Shown: positions 50,879 through 60,259 of the stretch, one piece after another
Position numbering within the stretch: position 1 is the first letter of the stretch
How the letters are laid out: each line of letters opens with the position of its first letter
NCBI GenBank assembly: GCA_029880545.1
Contig: JAOUOD010000006.1
Location: forward strand, 124,001-188,000
Length of the DNA stretch: 64,000 nt
Source: Gammaproteobacteria bacterium
Lineage (GTDB): Bacteria > Pseudomonadota > Gammaproteobacteria > Acidiferrobacterales > SZUA-150
Direction of reading: 5' to 3'
Notes under the pieces: generated by a model
The model's input: only the letters and a program-made list of their open reading frames with translations
Database searches by the model: none
What the model was told of the DNA's origin: nothing
Program-made: the position numbers and the translations under genes

Positions 50879-51007
50879 AACGCTACCCTATGCCCCAATC
50901 ACTTGAGCCCTGGCAGGCTCAGGATAAATTTCAGTGCAGGCTAACTTTTGCGAAGCACAAGTTACGCCGGAGCTAAAATTAATGGTGTAATTCTTGATTT
51001 CAGCCAT
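50543..51007. repeat. 129-bp tandem direct repeat, 3.6 copies, between nuoC and nuoD
   Basis: Units start at 50543, 50672, 50801 and 50930 with an exact period of 129 bases (43 codons). The second and third units are identical, and the first differs at two adjacent bases (TT instead of CC near 50605). The fourth is partial and runs into the nuoD-like start at 51007. Each unit has two dyads: TGAGCC/GGCTCA around CTGGCA, and an imperfect ACTTTTGC-GAA-GCACAAGT hairpin. The whole array lies inside the nuo operon. No transposase or terminal repeats are seen. Confidence 0.95.
50888..51007 (-). pseudogene. Truncated nuoD-like start directly after nuoC (39 codons)
   Basis: Five bases after the nuoC stop and with AGGAG eight bases upstream, ATG 51007 opens a frame whose first 11 residues ([11 protein letters not shown]) equal those of NuoD; 29 of the first 29 bases are identical. 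It then continues into the repeat as [15 protein letters not shown] and stops at TAG 50888-50890. This is where nuoD should begin, so the original ribosome-binding site now serves a short decoy frame. Whether the peptide has a role is unknown. Confidence 0.75.
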
Positions 51008-51012
51008 TTTAA

Positions 51013-51639
51013 TTACTCCTGCTCACGGTCTTGCTTGGCTCCGTATCCTTCTTCGCGAATAACACGCGGTACAAGGTTGCGCGGTTCCACGGTAACAGGC
51101 TGATAAATAACTCGCTTCTGTTCCGGGTCATAACGCATCTCGACATGCCCGGACAACGGAAAATCCTTGCGGAACGGATGACCGACAAAACCATAATCAG
51201 TAAGAATACGTCGAAGATCGGGATGACCCTCAAACAGGATACCGAACATATCGAATGCTTCACGCTCGTACCAGTTGGCTGAAGCCCAGATATTGATTAC
51301 TGACGGGATAATCGGCGCGTCATCATTTTGCGGAAATGCACGCACCCGGATACGGCGGTTATGCTTTACTGATAACAGGTGATAGACAACTGCAAAGCGC
51401 GGACCCTGCCTGACACCCTGCTCTGACTCCTTGCGATAGTCCTGGTAGTCAACGCCACAAAGATCGATAAGCTCTTCAAAACCGAATAACGCATCATCAC
51501 GAAGTGTACGGCATACCTCTTCAATGCGATCGGGCCTTGCTTCAACAGTCAGTTCGCCCAGATGAACCACGGAGCCGGTCACAGCATCGCCGAGTTTATC
51601 CGTAATGTGTTTTTGTAGCGTCTCCATCTGTGCGGTCAT
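51013..51639 (-). CDS. nuoC: NADH-quinone oxidoreductase subunit C
   Basis: The 208-residue product has the 30-kDa subunit signature [46 protein letters not shown]. It is part of the peripheral arm. The C-terminus ([16 protein letters not shown]) is followed by a stop whose surroundings contain the ribosome-binding site for the decoy nuoD start. It is separate from nuoD, unlike in enterobacteria. Confidence 0.96.
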   Translation of the reverse strand: MTAQMETLQKHITDKLGDAVTGSVVHLGELTVEARPDRIEEVCRTLRDDALFGFEELIDLCGVDYQDYRKESEQGVRQGPRFAVVYHLLSVKHNRRIRVRAFPQNDDAPIIPSVINIWASANWYEREAFDMFGILFEGHPDLRRILTDYGFVGHPFRKDFPLSGHVEMRYDPEQKRVIYQPVTVEPRNLVPRVIREEGYGAKQDREQE

Positions 51640-51663
51640 TATTCTTTATTCTCTTTAAAGCTT

Positions 51664-52140
51664 CTAGCGGGCGATTGTATTGGTACGTTTGATCTTTGCC
51701 TGAAGCTGCAATATTCCGTACAACAGCGCCTCGGGTGTGGGCGGACAACCTGGAACGTAAATATCGACCGGAACCACGCGGTCACAACCACGCACAACCG
51801 AATATGAATAATGGTAGTAGCCACCACCGTTTGCGCAGGAACCCATGGAGATGACCCAGCGCGGCTCGGCCATCTGGTCGTAGACCTTGCGCAATGCCGG
51901 TGCCATCTTGTTGCATAGTGTACCGGCAACAATCATGACATCTGACTGGCGCGGACTCGGCCGGAACAGCATACCAAATCGATCGATATCGTAACGGGAA
52001 GCACCGGCCTGCATCATTTCAACGGCGCAGCAGGCAAGGCCGAAAGTCATGGGCCACAGGGAGCCGGTACGCGCAGCGTTGATCAGCTTGTCAGCAGTCG
52101 TCGTGACAAAGCCTTTCTCCAGGTAGCCTTCTATTCCCAT
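51664..52140 (-). CDS. nuoB: NADH-quinone oxidoreductase subunit B
   Basis: From ATG 52140 the 158-residue product has the N2 cluster ligands: the tandem Cys in [23 protein letters not shown] and [12 protein letters not shown]. It donates electrons to quinone. The start overlaps the end of nuoA by ten bases, with AGGGG upstream; an ATG at 52161 is less likely. The N-terminal [21 protein letters not shown] segment is typical. Confidence 0.96.
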   Translation of the reverse strand: MGIEGYLEKGFVTTTADKLINAARTGSLWPMTFGLACCAVEMMQAGASRYDIDRFGMLFRPSPRQSDVMIVAGTLCNKMAPALRKVYDQMAEPRWVISMGSCANGGGYYHYSYSVVRGCDRVVPVDIYVPGCPPTPEALLYGILQLQAKIKRTNTIAR

Positions 52141-52487
52141 TCCAGCGCCCCTTTTTTCCATTCATAGATAAAGCCAATAACAAGGATGCCAAGAAACAGC
52201 ATCATGGCGAGGAAACCATACATGCCGATCTCCCTCAGGACGACGGCCCACGGGAACAGAAATGCAATCTCGAGATCAAAAATAATGAATAGTATCGCCA
52301 CCAGGTAGTAACGAACATCGAACTTCATGCGCGAGTCTTCAAAGGCCTCAAAACCGCATTCATAGGGAGACAGTTTCTCGCTATCCGGCTTGTGCGGACC
52401 AAGAATGCGGCCAATCAATATGGGTCCGATCCCGGTTGCAATGCCGATTGCCATGAAAATCAGTATGGGTAGGTAGTTTTCCAACAT
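52131..52487 (-). CDS. nuoA: NADH-quinone oxidoreductase subunit A
   Basis: The 118-residue product has three membrane spans and the conserved [45 protein letters not shown] segment, including the loop Cys near the quinone site. It is the first gene of the operon. The 248 bp upstream to tRNA-Leu should hold the nuo promoter, but no clear -35/-10 pair was found. Confidence 0.96.
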   Translation of the reverse strand: MLENYLPILIFMAIGIATGIGPILIGRILGPHKPDSEKLSPYECGFEAFEDSRMKFDVRYYLVAILFIIFDLEIAFLFPWAVVLREIGMYGFLAMMLFLGILVIGFIYEWKKGALEWE

Positions 52488-52735
52488 TTCAATATTTATC
52501 TTTCTAGTTTGTCAGAGTCCACCCGAAGGGTTCGCAGGCAGTCTATGGCTTGAGCCAAACAAAAGCAAGTTTGAGTCGGATTCGTTTTCCTTATCTTTTT
52601 CAACTACTTATATTGATTTTTTGGCTTGCATAAAAAACACCTATCATGAAAATGAATAGAGATGCATGTGCAAATGACATGACCATACAAGACCCGCTAT
52701 CGACGTCGGCAAAAAGTGAATGATCAGGAAAAAGA

Positions 52736-52820
52736 TGGTGCCGAAGGCGGGACTCGAACCCGCACGGCTTACGCCACTACCCCCTCAAGATAGCGTGTCT
52801 ACCAGTTCCACCACTTCGGC
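52736..52820 (-). tRNA. tRNA-Leu (GAG anticodon)
   Basis: The 85-base minus-strand gene folds as a class II tRNA with a long variable arm, anticodon GAG in the loop TCTTGAGGG, a GTTCGAG T-loop and an encoded CCA end. The acceptor stem is GCCGAAG/CTTCGGC. A run of five T residues follows the 3' end closely, which may help termination. It sits between secG and nuoA, as in other gammaproteobacteria. Confidence 0.97.
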
Positions 52821-52835
52821 AATATGAGATGAATC

Positions 52836-52860
52836 GCCGCCCGTTTATACAACGGGCGGC
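52836..52860 (-). other. Perfect 10-bp stem-loop between secG and tRNA-Leu
   Basis: GCCGCCCGTT (52836-52845) and AACGGGCGGC (52851-52860) pair perfectly around a five-base loop. It lies between the secG stop and the tRNA 5' end on the leftward transcript. The bases after it on the minus strand are not a T-run, so it looks more like an RNA-processing or weak termination element than a standard terminator. Confidence 0.5.
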
Positions 52861-52877
52861 AACAAAACGGAACATTC

Positions 52878-53228
52878 CTATCGAGGAACCTCGGGAATAT
52901 CGCCGGATTTTTTCGGCTCCGGTGCATCAGGGATCGCCGGGGCCCCCTGCTTTTCAGCGGCCTGCTCCACCACGGTCTCGGTAACACTGGTCGGCTTGAC
53001 CTGCTGGTTCACAAAAAACGCCAACGTCATACTGGTAACAAAAAACACTGTAGCCAGGATTGCCGTTGTACGGCTCAGAAAGCTTGCCGAGCCGCGACTG
53101 CCAAACAGGCTCTGCGACCCGCCACCGAAGGCTGCGCCAGCATCGGCACCCTTGCCATGCTGCAACAGCACCAGCGCGACGATGCCAATGGCCACCAGCA
53201 CATGAATAATAAGTACGATTTCTTTCAT
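52878..53228 (-). CDS. secG: Preprotein translocase subunit SecG
   Basis: The 116-residue product begins [37 protein letters not shown], the SecG signature, followed by [32 protein letters not shown]. Two membrane spans are visible. The C-terminal 40 residues are acidic and low in complexity ([20 protein letters not shown]). SecG assists SecYE in protein export. It is downstream of tpiA in the usual order. Confidence 0.95.
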   Translation of the reverse strand: MKEIVLIIHVLVAIGIVALVLLQHGKGADAGAAFGGGSQSLFGSRGSASFLSRTTAILATVFFVTSMTLAFFVNQQVKPTSVTETVVEQAAEKQGAPAIPDAPEPKKSGDIPEVPR

Positions 53229-53258
53229 CCCGATTCTTTCCTTTACAGGCGAGCAGGA

Positions 53259-54011
53259 TTAGCCCGCAGCCCGTCCAATTCCGAGAAAATCTTCTGCCTT
53301 CAATGAGGCGCCGCCAATCAGGCCGCCATCGATATCGGCCTGTGAAATCAGTTCCTGGGCGTTGTCCGGCTTCATGCTACCGCCGTACAGGATGCGCACA
53401 GTTGCTGCCACGTCAGCGCTTTGCTCCGCCAGCCTGCCTCGAATAAAAGCGTGCACTTCCTGCGCCTGTTCCGGGGTAGCAGTCTTGCCGGTACCAATCG
53501 CCCAAACAGGCTCGTAGGCAATGACTGCGTTTTTGAACGACTCAATACCATGAGCCGCCAGGACCGCATCGAGTTGCCGGGCACAGACATTTTCCGTGTC
53601 ACCGGCTTCGCGTTCCTGCAGGGTTTCACCAATACACAGGATCGGGACCAAGCCGTGTGCCTGGGCAGCACCAAATTTTTCGGCCACCACCTGGTCGGTT
53701 TCGCCATAGTATTCGCGACGCTCAGAATGACCAACAATTGCGTAGCTGCAACCAAAATCCTTGAGCATCAGACCGGAGATTTCACCGGTGTAGGCACCCG
53801 AGGCATTCACGTTGAGATCCTGCCCTCCCCAGGCTACTGCGCTGCCCGCAAGTTTCTGCTCAACAAGTGGCACCAGGATTGCCGGCGGACATACGGCCAT
53901 GTCTGCAGCGGTCACCGAGCCGATACCGGCCAGGATACCATCCAACAAAGCGGCAGACTCCGCCTTCGAACCATTCATTTTCCAGTTACCGGCAACCAAG
54001 GGACGACGCAT
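53259..54011 (-). CDS. tpiA: Triosephosphate isomerase
   Basis: The 250-residue product has the complete TIM signature: AGNWKMNGS near the N-terminus (Lys), YAIVGHSERRE with the catalytic His, and the YEPVWAIGTGKTATPEQAQEVHAFIR loop with the catalytic Glu, then ILYGGSMKPDNA. It interconverts dihydroxyacetone phosphate and glyceraldehyde-3-phosphate in glycolysis. The protein is full length. Confidence 0.97.
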   Translation of the reverse strand: MRRPLVAGNWKMNGSKAESAALLDGILAGIGSVTAADMAVCPPAILVPLVEQKLAGSAVAWGGQDLNVNASGAYTGEISGLMLKDFGCSYAIVGHSERREYYGETDQVVAEKFGAAQAHGLVPILCIGETLQEREAGDTENVCARQLDAVLAAHGIESFKNAVIAYEPVWAIGTGKTATPEQAQEVHAFIRGRLAEQSADVAATVRILYGGSMKPDNAQELISQADIDGGLIGGASLKAEDFLGIGRAAG

Positions 54012-54111
54012 GACAAACTCCTGAATTCTTTAATATTCCGGTTCAAAAACGGGCGGGATGTTACCGGTCGGCGACCGATAAAGCAATTGCCGACACCGGG
54101 ATATCGGCCTT

Positions 54112-54756
54112 TCATAACGCCAATTGCGCTCGAATCGGCTGTAAAACCGGGGTAAAAAATTGCTGTCCGGCGCGTATCGCATCCTCCAGCGTGAGTACCG
54201 ATACGGTTTTTTGTTGCCGCCACTCGTCTGCTGCATGCTCCGATGAAAGAAACACCATATCCCGGCACAAGCTATGTGCAGCACACTGGCACGTATCCTG
54301 CCAGGCAATGCCTACCCATACAGGCCGATCAAGCCTGGGAGTCCGGGTCGCCGTCTGCATAAAATCAATCGCCCCGCCCGTTGCAGCGCATTGCGACTCG
54401 ATGTGTACTGAAACCTCGAGAATTGGCGCCACGGAAACCGCGTCGAAAGCACACATCGCGTGAAATGCCCGCGCCCCCATTTTCAGCTTGTGCGGCGTGT
54501 GTTCCGTGGTTACCGGGTAGGCGCCCAGCACGGCGCCGCGGTCGGCATCCATTACCACTAGGTCACGCTCCGCCAGTGCCAGCACATCTTCCCGCGCGGA
54601 GCTGTCCGGAACAATGGCCTCGCCACGGGCGATCAACTCAAAACAAATGGAGCGGTAAAACCGTAGCTGTCGGGAATTCAGCGACGCAATCTGCTCCGCC
54701 AGCGGCAACCGCTCAGTCAGGCGATCCAGTACTGCTTCAACGGTATCAGTCTGCAT
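54112..54756 (-). CDS. MerB-like protein (organomercurial lyase family)
   Basis: From ATG 54756 the 214-residue product has the length and layout of MerB. The active-site residues of the enzyme have counterparts: Cys102 and Asp105 in MCAFDAVS (MerB C96/D99), Cys123 in SQCAATGG (C117) and Cys164 in HSLCRDMVF (C159). MerB splits carbon-mercury bonds, but no merA, merR or transporter gene is nearby, so a different natural substrate or a bare detoxification role is possible. An in-frame ATG far upstream (54885) overlaps the neighbouring gene. It overlaps that gene by 11 bases. Confidence 0.75.
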   Translation of the reverse strand: MQTDTVEAVLDRLTERLPLAEQIASLNSRQLRFYRSICFELIARGEAIVPDSSAREDVLALAERDLVVMDADRGAVLGAYPVTTEHTPHKLKMGARAFHAMCAFDAVSVAPILEVSVHIESQCAATGGAIDFMQTATRTPRLDRPVWVGIAWQDTCQCAAHSLCRDMVFLSSEHAADEWRQQKTVSVLTLEDAIRAGQQFFTPVLQPIRAQLAL

Positions 54757-55171
54757 TGCTTCGTCCCGGCTCCCAGCTGTCAAAACGAGGCAGTTCAGCA
54801 TCACAATAGTTTTCCCAGCTTGCGCGCGAACTGTAGAACGTATGCGCTTCCGGTTTTTCGACGATGTCTGAATCAATGGTGCCAAGCCTCACCCGCACCT
54901 GTTCCGGTCGTCGGGTATTGCGGCTCATAATGGGTGAGCCGCAAATGGAACAAAAATACTTGGTCTGCCCGGGTAAGGACTCGTAGGTACTGAGCTTGTC
55001 CCCGCCTTTCAATATCCGGAACGCCTCCCGCTCAACAATACCATTGGCGGCAAAGGCGCTTCCCTGCGCCTTTCGGCACATCGAACAGTGGCAATAAATG
55101 ATTTTGCGTATGGGACTGGTAATTTCAAAACGAATGGCGCCGCACAGGCAGCCGCCCTGGTATGAATTCAT
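54746..55171 (-). CDS. GFA/CENP-V family zinc-binding protein
   Basis: The 141-residue product has the zinc-binding pattern of the glutathione-dependent formaldehyde-activating enzyme fold: GGCLCGAIRFEI, YCHCSMCRKAQGSAFAANG and KYFCSICGSPIMSRN. Members bind zinc through these cysteines; the reaction is often unknown. The gene overlaps lepB by four bases and the MerB-like gene by 11, so all three may be co-expressed. Confidence 0.9.
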   Translation of the reverse strand: MNSYQGGCLCGAIRFEITSPIRKIIYCHCSMCRKAQGSAFAANGIVEREAFRILKGGDKLSTYESLPGQTKYFCSICGSPIMSRNTRRPEQVRVRLGTIDSDIVEKPEAHTFYSSRASWENYCDAELPRFDSWEPGRSNAD

Positions 55172-55836
55172 TGGGGTGCCACCGGATCAAGCCCGCTGAA
55201 AAAGCGTTGAAACCGTGGTCGGTAAAAACGACCCCGGTCAAGCGACCAGGCGACCCGCAGCGTACGACCAATAATTTCCTTGCGCGGAATAAAACCGTGC
55301 ACGCGTGAATCCGCAGAGTTGTCACGATTGTCACCCAGTACAAGATAATGATCCGCAGGCACGACTGCCGGACCGAAACTGCCGAATCGATGAATCTCAC
55401 CGCTTAGTTGCAGACAATAACTGGTCGACCCCAGTTCTTCTCTGTACGCTTCATAACCCTCGTCATGACTGCTGCACTGCGCCACGGACTTACGCGGCAA
55501 TTGTCTGTGATTGATATAAATCCTGTTATTGCGCATGGCAACACTGTCTCCCGGCAGACCAATAACCCGCTTAACCATACGCATACCGGCGGCTTCCGAG
55601 TCAAACACAACAATGTCGCCACGCTCCGGATCAGCAAGACGCCATACGGAAACGGCTGTTAACGGCAGCTTGATATCATAAGCCAGACGGTTGATCAGGA
55701 TATGATCACCTTCAACAATGGTGGGCTTCATCGATCCTGTCGGTACATGGTTCCAGTCGGCGATAGCGCCACGAAAAAACGTCATCAGCACAATGAAAAG
55801 GATTGCACCCTTGTGCTCGCGAAAATAGTCCCACAC
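55168..55836 (-). CDS. lepB: Signal peptidase I
   Basis: The product has an N-terminal membrane span (ILFIVLMTFFRGAIADW) and the catalytic Ser in VPTGSMKPTI and Lys in MVKRVIGLPGDSV, with the further box FVPADHYLVLGDNRDNSADSR (here VVPADHY). I prefer the GTG at 55836, which has GGGAG seven bases upstream, giving 222 residues; a TTG at 55875 directly after the glmM stop would add 13. It cleaves signal peptides on the periplasmic face. It lies outside the usual lepA-lepB-rnc context and may be a second copy. Confidence 0.88.
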   Translation of the reverse strand: MWDYFREHKGAILFIVLMTFFRGAIADWNHVPTGSMKPTIVEGDHILINRLAYDIKLPLTAVSVWRLADPERGDIVVFDSEAAGMRMVKRVIGLPGDSVAMRNNRIYINHRQLPRKSVAQCSSHDEGYEAYREELGSTSYCLQLSGEIHRFGSFGPAVVPADHYLVLGDNRDNSADSRVHGFIPRKEIIGRTLRVAWSLDRGRFYRPRFQRFFSGLDPVAPQ

Positions 55837-55875
55837 TTGGTCACTCCCGTGTTTTGCTGCCAATCCGCGAAACAA

Positions 55876-57249
55876 CTACTGACCCAATGCCGCGGCAGCC
55901 TGTTCCACCACGCCTGCCAGCTCCTGGCTCAGGCGAGTAATCAATGCCGCGTCATTTCCTTCAACCATTACCCGGATCACCGGCTCAGTACCCGATGCCC
56001 GCAGCAATATGCGGCCACTGCCGGCAAGTTCCGTTTCAGCACTGCGAACCGCCTCTTGCACGGCACCGGAACTGTTTACGTCGAATGTACGTGCTGCGTG
56101 CACTTCACGGGGGATTCGGACATTCACCATGTTTTGAGGAAGTATTTCCATATCGGAAGCAAGCGTTGACATGGGCTTTCTGCGCTCCAGCATAATGGAC
56201 AGCACTTCCAGTGCTGCAATGATGCCGTCACCTGTTGTGGTTTTGTCGAGACAGATAATATGCCCCGATGATTCACCTCCCAGCTCCCAACCTTTTTCAT
56301 CCAGCGCACTCATGACATAGCGATCACCAACAGCAGCACGGTAAAAAGGTATGGCTTCGCGCTGGAAGGCCTGTTCCAGGCCATAGTTACTCATCAATGT
56401 ACCGACAACCCCGCCATTAAGGATACCGGCAGCCTTCCTGAACATGGCGATGATAAACAGCAGTTCATCACCATCAACCAGTTGCCCGTTTTCATCAACT
56501 ATCAGCACCCGGTCAGCATCACCGTCAAGAGCAACGCCGACATCAGCGCGATACTGTTTTACCGCTTCCTGAAGCGCCTCGGGATGGGTAGATCCGCAAG
56601 CCTTGTTGATATTGAATCCGTCAGGCTTGTTGCCAATAACAATGACATCGGCACCTAACTCGTTAAATACATACGGGGCTACCTGATAGGCTGCACCATT
56701 GGCGCAATCCAGTACGATTCGCAGCCCGGCCAGGCTGGCCCGGCCCGGGAAGGTGCTCTTGCAGAACTCGACGTAGCGTCCGGTTGCATCGGGATAGCGC
56801 TTGGCATTACCCAGTTGCTGTGACGGCACCGTCTCCATGGGCTGATCCATCATTGCTTCTATCTGCAATTCGACATCGTCCGGCAACTTTGTGCCCTGGC
56901 CCGAAAAAAACTTGATACCGTTGTCTTCATAGGGATTGTGCGACGCACTGATAACGACGCCGGCGGTTGCGCGCGCCGTACGCGTCAGGTAAGCGATGCC
57001 GGGGGTTGGCATCGGGCCAAGCAGGCGCACATCAACGCCAGCAGCGGAAAATCCTGATTCCAGTGCTGATTCCAGCAGGTAGCCGGATATGCGCGTGTCC
57101 TTGCCAATAAGCACCTTGCCGCGCCCTTCTACATGCTGCGACAACACCTTGCCCGCCGCCCAACCGAGCTTGAGTACGCGCTCAGGTGTAATCGGCTCAT
57201 GCCCGACCTGGCCGCGCATGCCATCGGTGCCAAAATATTTTCTTGCCAT
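55876..57249 (-). CDS. glmM: Phosphoglucosamine mutase
   Basis: From ATG 57249, with GGAGGAG upstream, the 457-residue product begins [16 protein letters not shown]. The active-site serine is in [14 protein letters not shown], the metal loop is [15 protein letters not shown], and the sugar loop is GGESSGHI. The enzyme makes glucosamine-1-phosphate for cell-wall precursors. Its place after folP and ftsH is the standard gammaproteobacterial order. Confidence 0.96.
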   Translation of the reverse strand: MARKYFGTDGMRGQVGHEPITPERVLKLGWAAGKVLSQHVEGRGKVLIGKDTRISGYLLESALESGFSAAGVDVRLLGPMPTPGIAYLTRTARATAGVVISASHNPYEDNGIKFFSGQGTKLPDDVELQIEAMMDQPMETVPSQQLGNAKRYPDATGRYVEFCKSTFPGRASLAGLRIVLDCANGAAYQVAPYVFNELGADVIVIGNKPDGFNINKACGSTHPEALQEAVKQYRADVGVALDGDADRVLIVDENGQLVDGDELLFIIAMFRKAAGILNGGVVGTLMSNYGLEQAFQREAIPFYRAAVGDRYVMSALDEKGWELGGESSGHIICLDKTTTGDGIIAALEVLSIMLERRKPMSTLASDMEILPQNMVNVRIPREVHAARTFDVNSSGAVQEAVRSAETELAGSGRILLRASGTEPVIRVMVEGNDAALITRLSQELAGVVEQAAAALGQ

Positions 57250-57320
57250 TTCTCCTCCCGGGTACAGACGATGCGCGGCGCTGACACAGCGCATGCAATT
57301 GTTCTCTATTATAGCGCCAG

Positions 57321-58175
57321 CTAAAGCGCTGTCACTTCACCTGACTGCACGGCCTCCCACATCCGCACAGCCTGGACAGTTTCGGCAACATCATGCACCC
57401 TCACGAATCTCGCGCCATGCTGGACAGCGATTAATGCCAACGCCACGCTGGCATGAGCACGACTGTCAACTGGCAGGTTCAGCAACTTTCCGATAAGTGA
57501 CTTTCTTGACAGGCCCGCCAGCACGGGAAAGCCCAGCCCGGTCAATTCTTCCAGTTCGTGAAGCAGCGACAGGTTATGCGCCACGGTTTTGCCAAAACCA
57601 AAACCTGGGTCAATAATAATCTGGTCATGGTTCAGTCCGGCAATCTCGCACTGGGCAATTCGGTCGTTCAGAAAATCCCGCACTTCGACAACCACATCCT
57701 CGTAGTGTGGCTCTGCCTGCATGGTACGCGGATCGCCCTGCATGTGCATAAGACAAACCGGCACACTGGCACTTACGGCTGCATCCATGGCGCCAGGTAA
57801 CTGCAAGGCACACACGTCATTTATCATGGCCGCGCCTGCCTTTACTGCTTCGGTCATGACCACTGCCTTGGTCGTGTCCACAGAAACGGGAATGTCGAGT
57901 TCACGGGTCAGGCGCTCAATGACCGGAATCACGCGATCCAGTTCTTCTGCTTCTGATACCTGCCGTGCTCCAGGACGGGTTGATTCACCACCAACATCGA
58001 TAATATTGGCGCCCTGTTCCCGCATGAGCAGGGCCTGGCCAATACTGGCCTCAATGGTATTGAACCTGCCGCCATCAGAAAATGAATCGGGAGTACTGTT
58101 CAGAATACCCATAACGGCAACGCGCCCGGAACCGGGCGCGATACCTGCTTTTGTCAAGAGCTGTTCAATGTTCAA
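57321..58175 (-). CDS. folP: Dihydropteroate synthase
   Basis: The 284-residue product has the DHPS motifs [45 protein letters not shown] and the C-terminal [15 protein letters not shown]. It condenses p-aminobenzoate with the pterin diphosphate in folate synthesis. The start is TTG 58175, overlapping the ftsH stop inside a doubled GAACATT sequence. Confidence 0.95.
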   Translation of the reverse strand: MNIEQLLTKAGIAPGSGRVAVMGILNSTPDSFSDGGRFNTIEASIGQALLMREQGANIIDVGGESTRPGARQVSEAEELDRVIPVIERLTRELDIPVSVDTTKAVVMTEAVKAGAAMINDVCALQLPGAMDAAVSASVPVCLMHMQGDPRTMQAEPHYEDVVVEVRDFLNDRIAQCEIAGLNHDQIIIDPGFGFGKTVAHNLSLLHELEELTGLGFPVLAGLSRKSLIGKLLNLPVDSRAHASVALALIAVQHGARFVRVHDVAETVQAVRMWEAVQSGEVTAL

Positions 58176-60082
58176 TGTTCACCTGCCGGATTGTCCAGGT
58201 CTGGCTTGATTTTGCCTTCAACCGGCGATCCACCTTTGGGCGTGTTTGAATCAGAACCGGAATCGCTCCCGGTTGCCTCGGGCGGTCGCGGATCGCGACC
58301 TTCCATAATGTCATTTATCTGGTTGGCATCAATCGTTTCCCATTCCAGCAGCGCCTTGGTCATCGCCTCGACCTTGTCGCGATTGGCTTCAATAACCTTG
58401 CGCGCACGATCATACTGTTCATCGATAATGCGGCGAATTTCCCGGTCCACCAGTTCTGCCGTGGAATTGGCCAGGTTCTTGTGCGTGGTGACGTCACGAC
58501 CCAGGAACACTTCTGATTCATTGTCACCATATACCTGCGGACCCAGGGCGTCACTCATGCCCCAGCGCATGACCATCTTGCGCGCCATGTCTGTAGCGCG
58601 CTCAAAGTCATTGGATGCACCGGTAGTCATCTGGTTCATGAATACTTCTTCAGCAATACGGCCACCCATCAGCACGGCGATGGTGGAAAACAGGGTTTCG
58701 CGATCGTGGCTGTAACGATCTTCTTCCGGCAACTGCATAGTCACGCCCAGTGCGCGTCCGCGCGGAATAATGGTGACCTTGTGAACCGGATCGGTATTGG
58801 GCAGCATGCGCGCGACAATGGCATGACCGGATTCGTGGTAGGCCGTGTTCATGCGTTCCCTTTCAGGCATAACGATAGAACGGCGCTCGGCACCCATGAT
58901 GACCTTGTCCTTGGCTTTTTCAAAGTCATCCATATCCACCAGGCGCTTGTTGGCACGGGCAGCAAACAAGGCAGCCTCGTTAACGAGGTTAGCCAGGTCG
59001 GCACCGGAGAATCCGGGTGTGCCTCGGGCAATGATGGATGCATCCACATCATCAGCCATGGGCACCTTGCGCATGTGTACCTTCAGGATATGCTCGCGGC
59101 CACGAATATCCGGCAACGGCACGTACACTTGCCGGTCAAAACGACCGGGACGCAGCAATGCCGGGTCGAGTACATCGGGGCGGTTGGTAGCGGCTATGAC
59201 AATCACGCCTTCGGTGCCTTCAAATCCGTCCATTTCCACCAGCAGCTGGTTCAGGGTTTGCTCACGCTCATCATGTCCGCCGCCGAGACCGGCGCCGCGT
59301 TGGCGACCGACAGCATCAATTTCGTCGATAAAGATAATGCACGGCGCATGCTTCTTGGCCTGCTCAAACATGTCGCGCACACGTGAAGCACCAACACCAA
59401 CAAACATTTCGACAAAGTCCGAACCTGAAATAGTGAAAAACGGCACCTTGGCTTCACCGGCGATAGCCTTGGCCAACAGGGTCTTGCCGGTACCGGGATT
59501 ACCGGTCATCAATACACCCTTGGGAATATGACCGCCCAGACGCTGAAAGCGCGAAGGATCGCGCAGGAAGTCGACAAGCTCACCCACTTCTTCCTTGGCT
59601 TCTTCAACACCGGCTACATCATCAAAGGTAATCTTGTTCTGCTCCTCGGTGAGCATGCGCGCCTTGGACTTGCCAAAACTCATGGCGCCACGACCGCCGC
59701 CACCGCCCTGCATCTGGCGCATGAAGAAAATCCACACACCGAGCAACAGCAATAACGGGAACCAGTTAATAAGAATCTGTAACAGTACTGACGGCTCTTC
59801 CGGTGGCTCGGCCTTGATCACCACGCGGTTGTCCATGAGGTCGCCGATAAGTGCACGGTTGTCAGTTTCCGGGCTGTAGGTTTTGAAATGCTCGCCGTTG
59901 CGGGTAACACCTTCGATACCGCGGCCCTGAATATTGACGCTTTCAATCTGGCCTTGCTTGATCTTGCCCAGGAAAGTGGAATATTCCATGGGTGGACGTG
60001 CCTGGCTGTGACGGCCAAAGTTATTAAAGACCGACATCAGTACGACCGCGATCACCAGCCACAACAACAGGTTTTTGGTCAT
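58172..60082 (-). CDS. ftsH: ATP-dependent membrane metalloprotease FtsH
   Basis: From ATG 60082 the 636-residue product begins [19 protein letters not shown], as in Escherichia coli FtsH. It has two membrane spans, the AAA+ motor ([29 protein letters not shown], second region of homology) and the zinc protease motif [10 protein letters not shown]. It degrades membrane and some soluble proteins. A GTG at 60103 would add seven residues. The C-terminal 30 residues are acidic and low in complexity. Confidence 0.96.
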   Translation of the reverse strand: MTKNLLLWLVIAVVLMSVFNNFGRHSQARPPMEYSTFLGKIKQGQIESVNIQGRGIEGVTRNGEHFKTYSPETDNRALIGDLMDNRVVIKAEPPEEPSVLLQILINWFPLLLLLGVWIFFMRQMQGGGGGRGAMSFGKSKARMLTEEQNKITFDDVAGVEEAKEEVGELVDFLRDPSRFQRLGGHIPKGVLMTGNPGTGKTLLAKAIAGEAKVPFFTISGSDFVEMFVGVGASRVRDMFEQAKKHAPCIIFIDEIDAVGRQRGAGLGGGHDEREQTLNQLLVEMDGFEGTEGVIVIAATNRPDVLDPALLRPGRFDRQVYVPLPDIRGREHILKVHMRKVPMADDVDASIIARGTPGFSGADLANLVNEAALFAARANKRLVDMDDFEKAKDKVIMGAERRSIVMPERERMNTAYHESGHAIVARMLPNTDPVHKVTIIPRGRALGVTMQLPEEDRYSHDRETLFSTIAVLMGGRIAEEVFMNQMTTGASNDFERATDMARKMVMRWGMSDALGPQVYGDNESEVFLGRDVTTHKNLANSTAELVDREIRRIIDEQYDRARKVIEANRDKVEAMTKALLEWETIDANQINDIMEGRDPRPPEATGSDSGSDSNTPKGGSPVEGKIKPDLDNPAGEH

Positions 60083-60259
60083 ATTATTCAAAAGCCACCT
60101 CACTATACGACTTTGCTTGTCTGCTCATTACCGGCCGAACGAGATGCCGACCATTGTATCCATGCTTGATTGCGCCTGTAAGCTGGCGGATTTGCAACCA
60201 GTATAACTGCCGCGGCCCGTCAAATCCCCACGCAAACTGCAAAACTTTATTAATCCTGC

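Noticed and set aside
50543-51007. The repeat array as a CRISPR locus
   Set aside because: Units are contiguous 129-base direct repeats with no variable spacers, and no cas gene is near.
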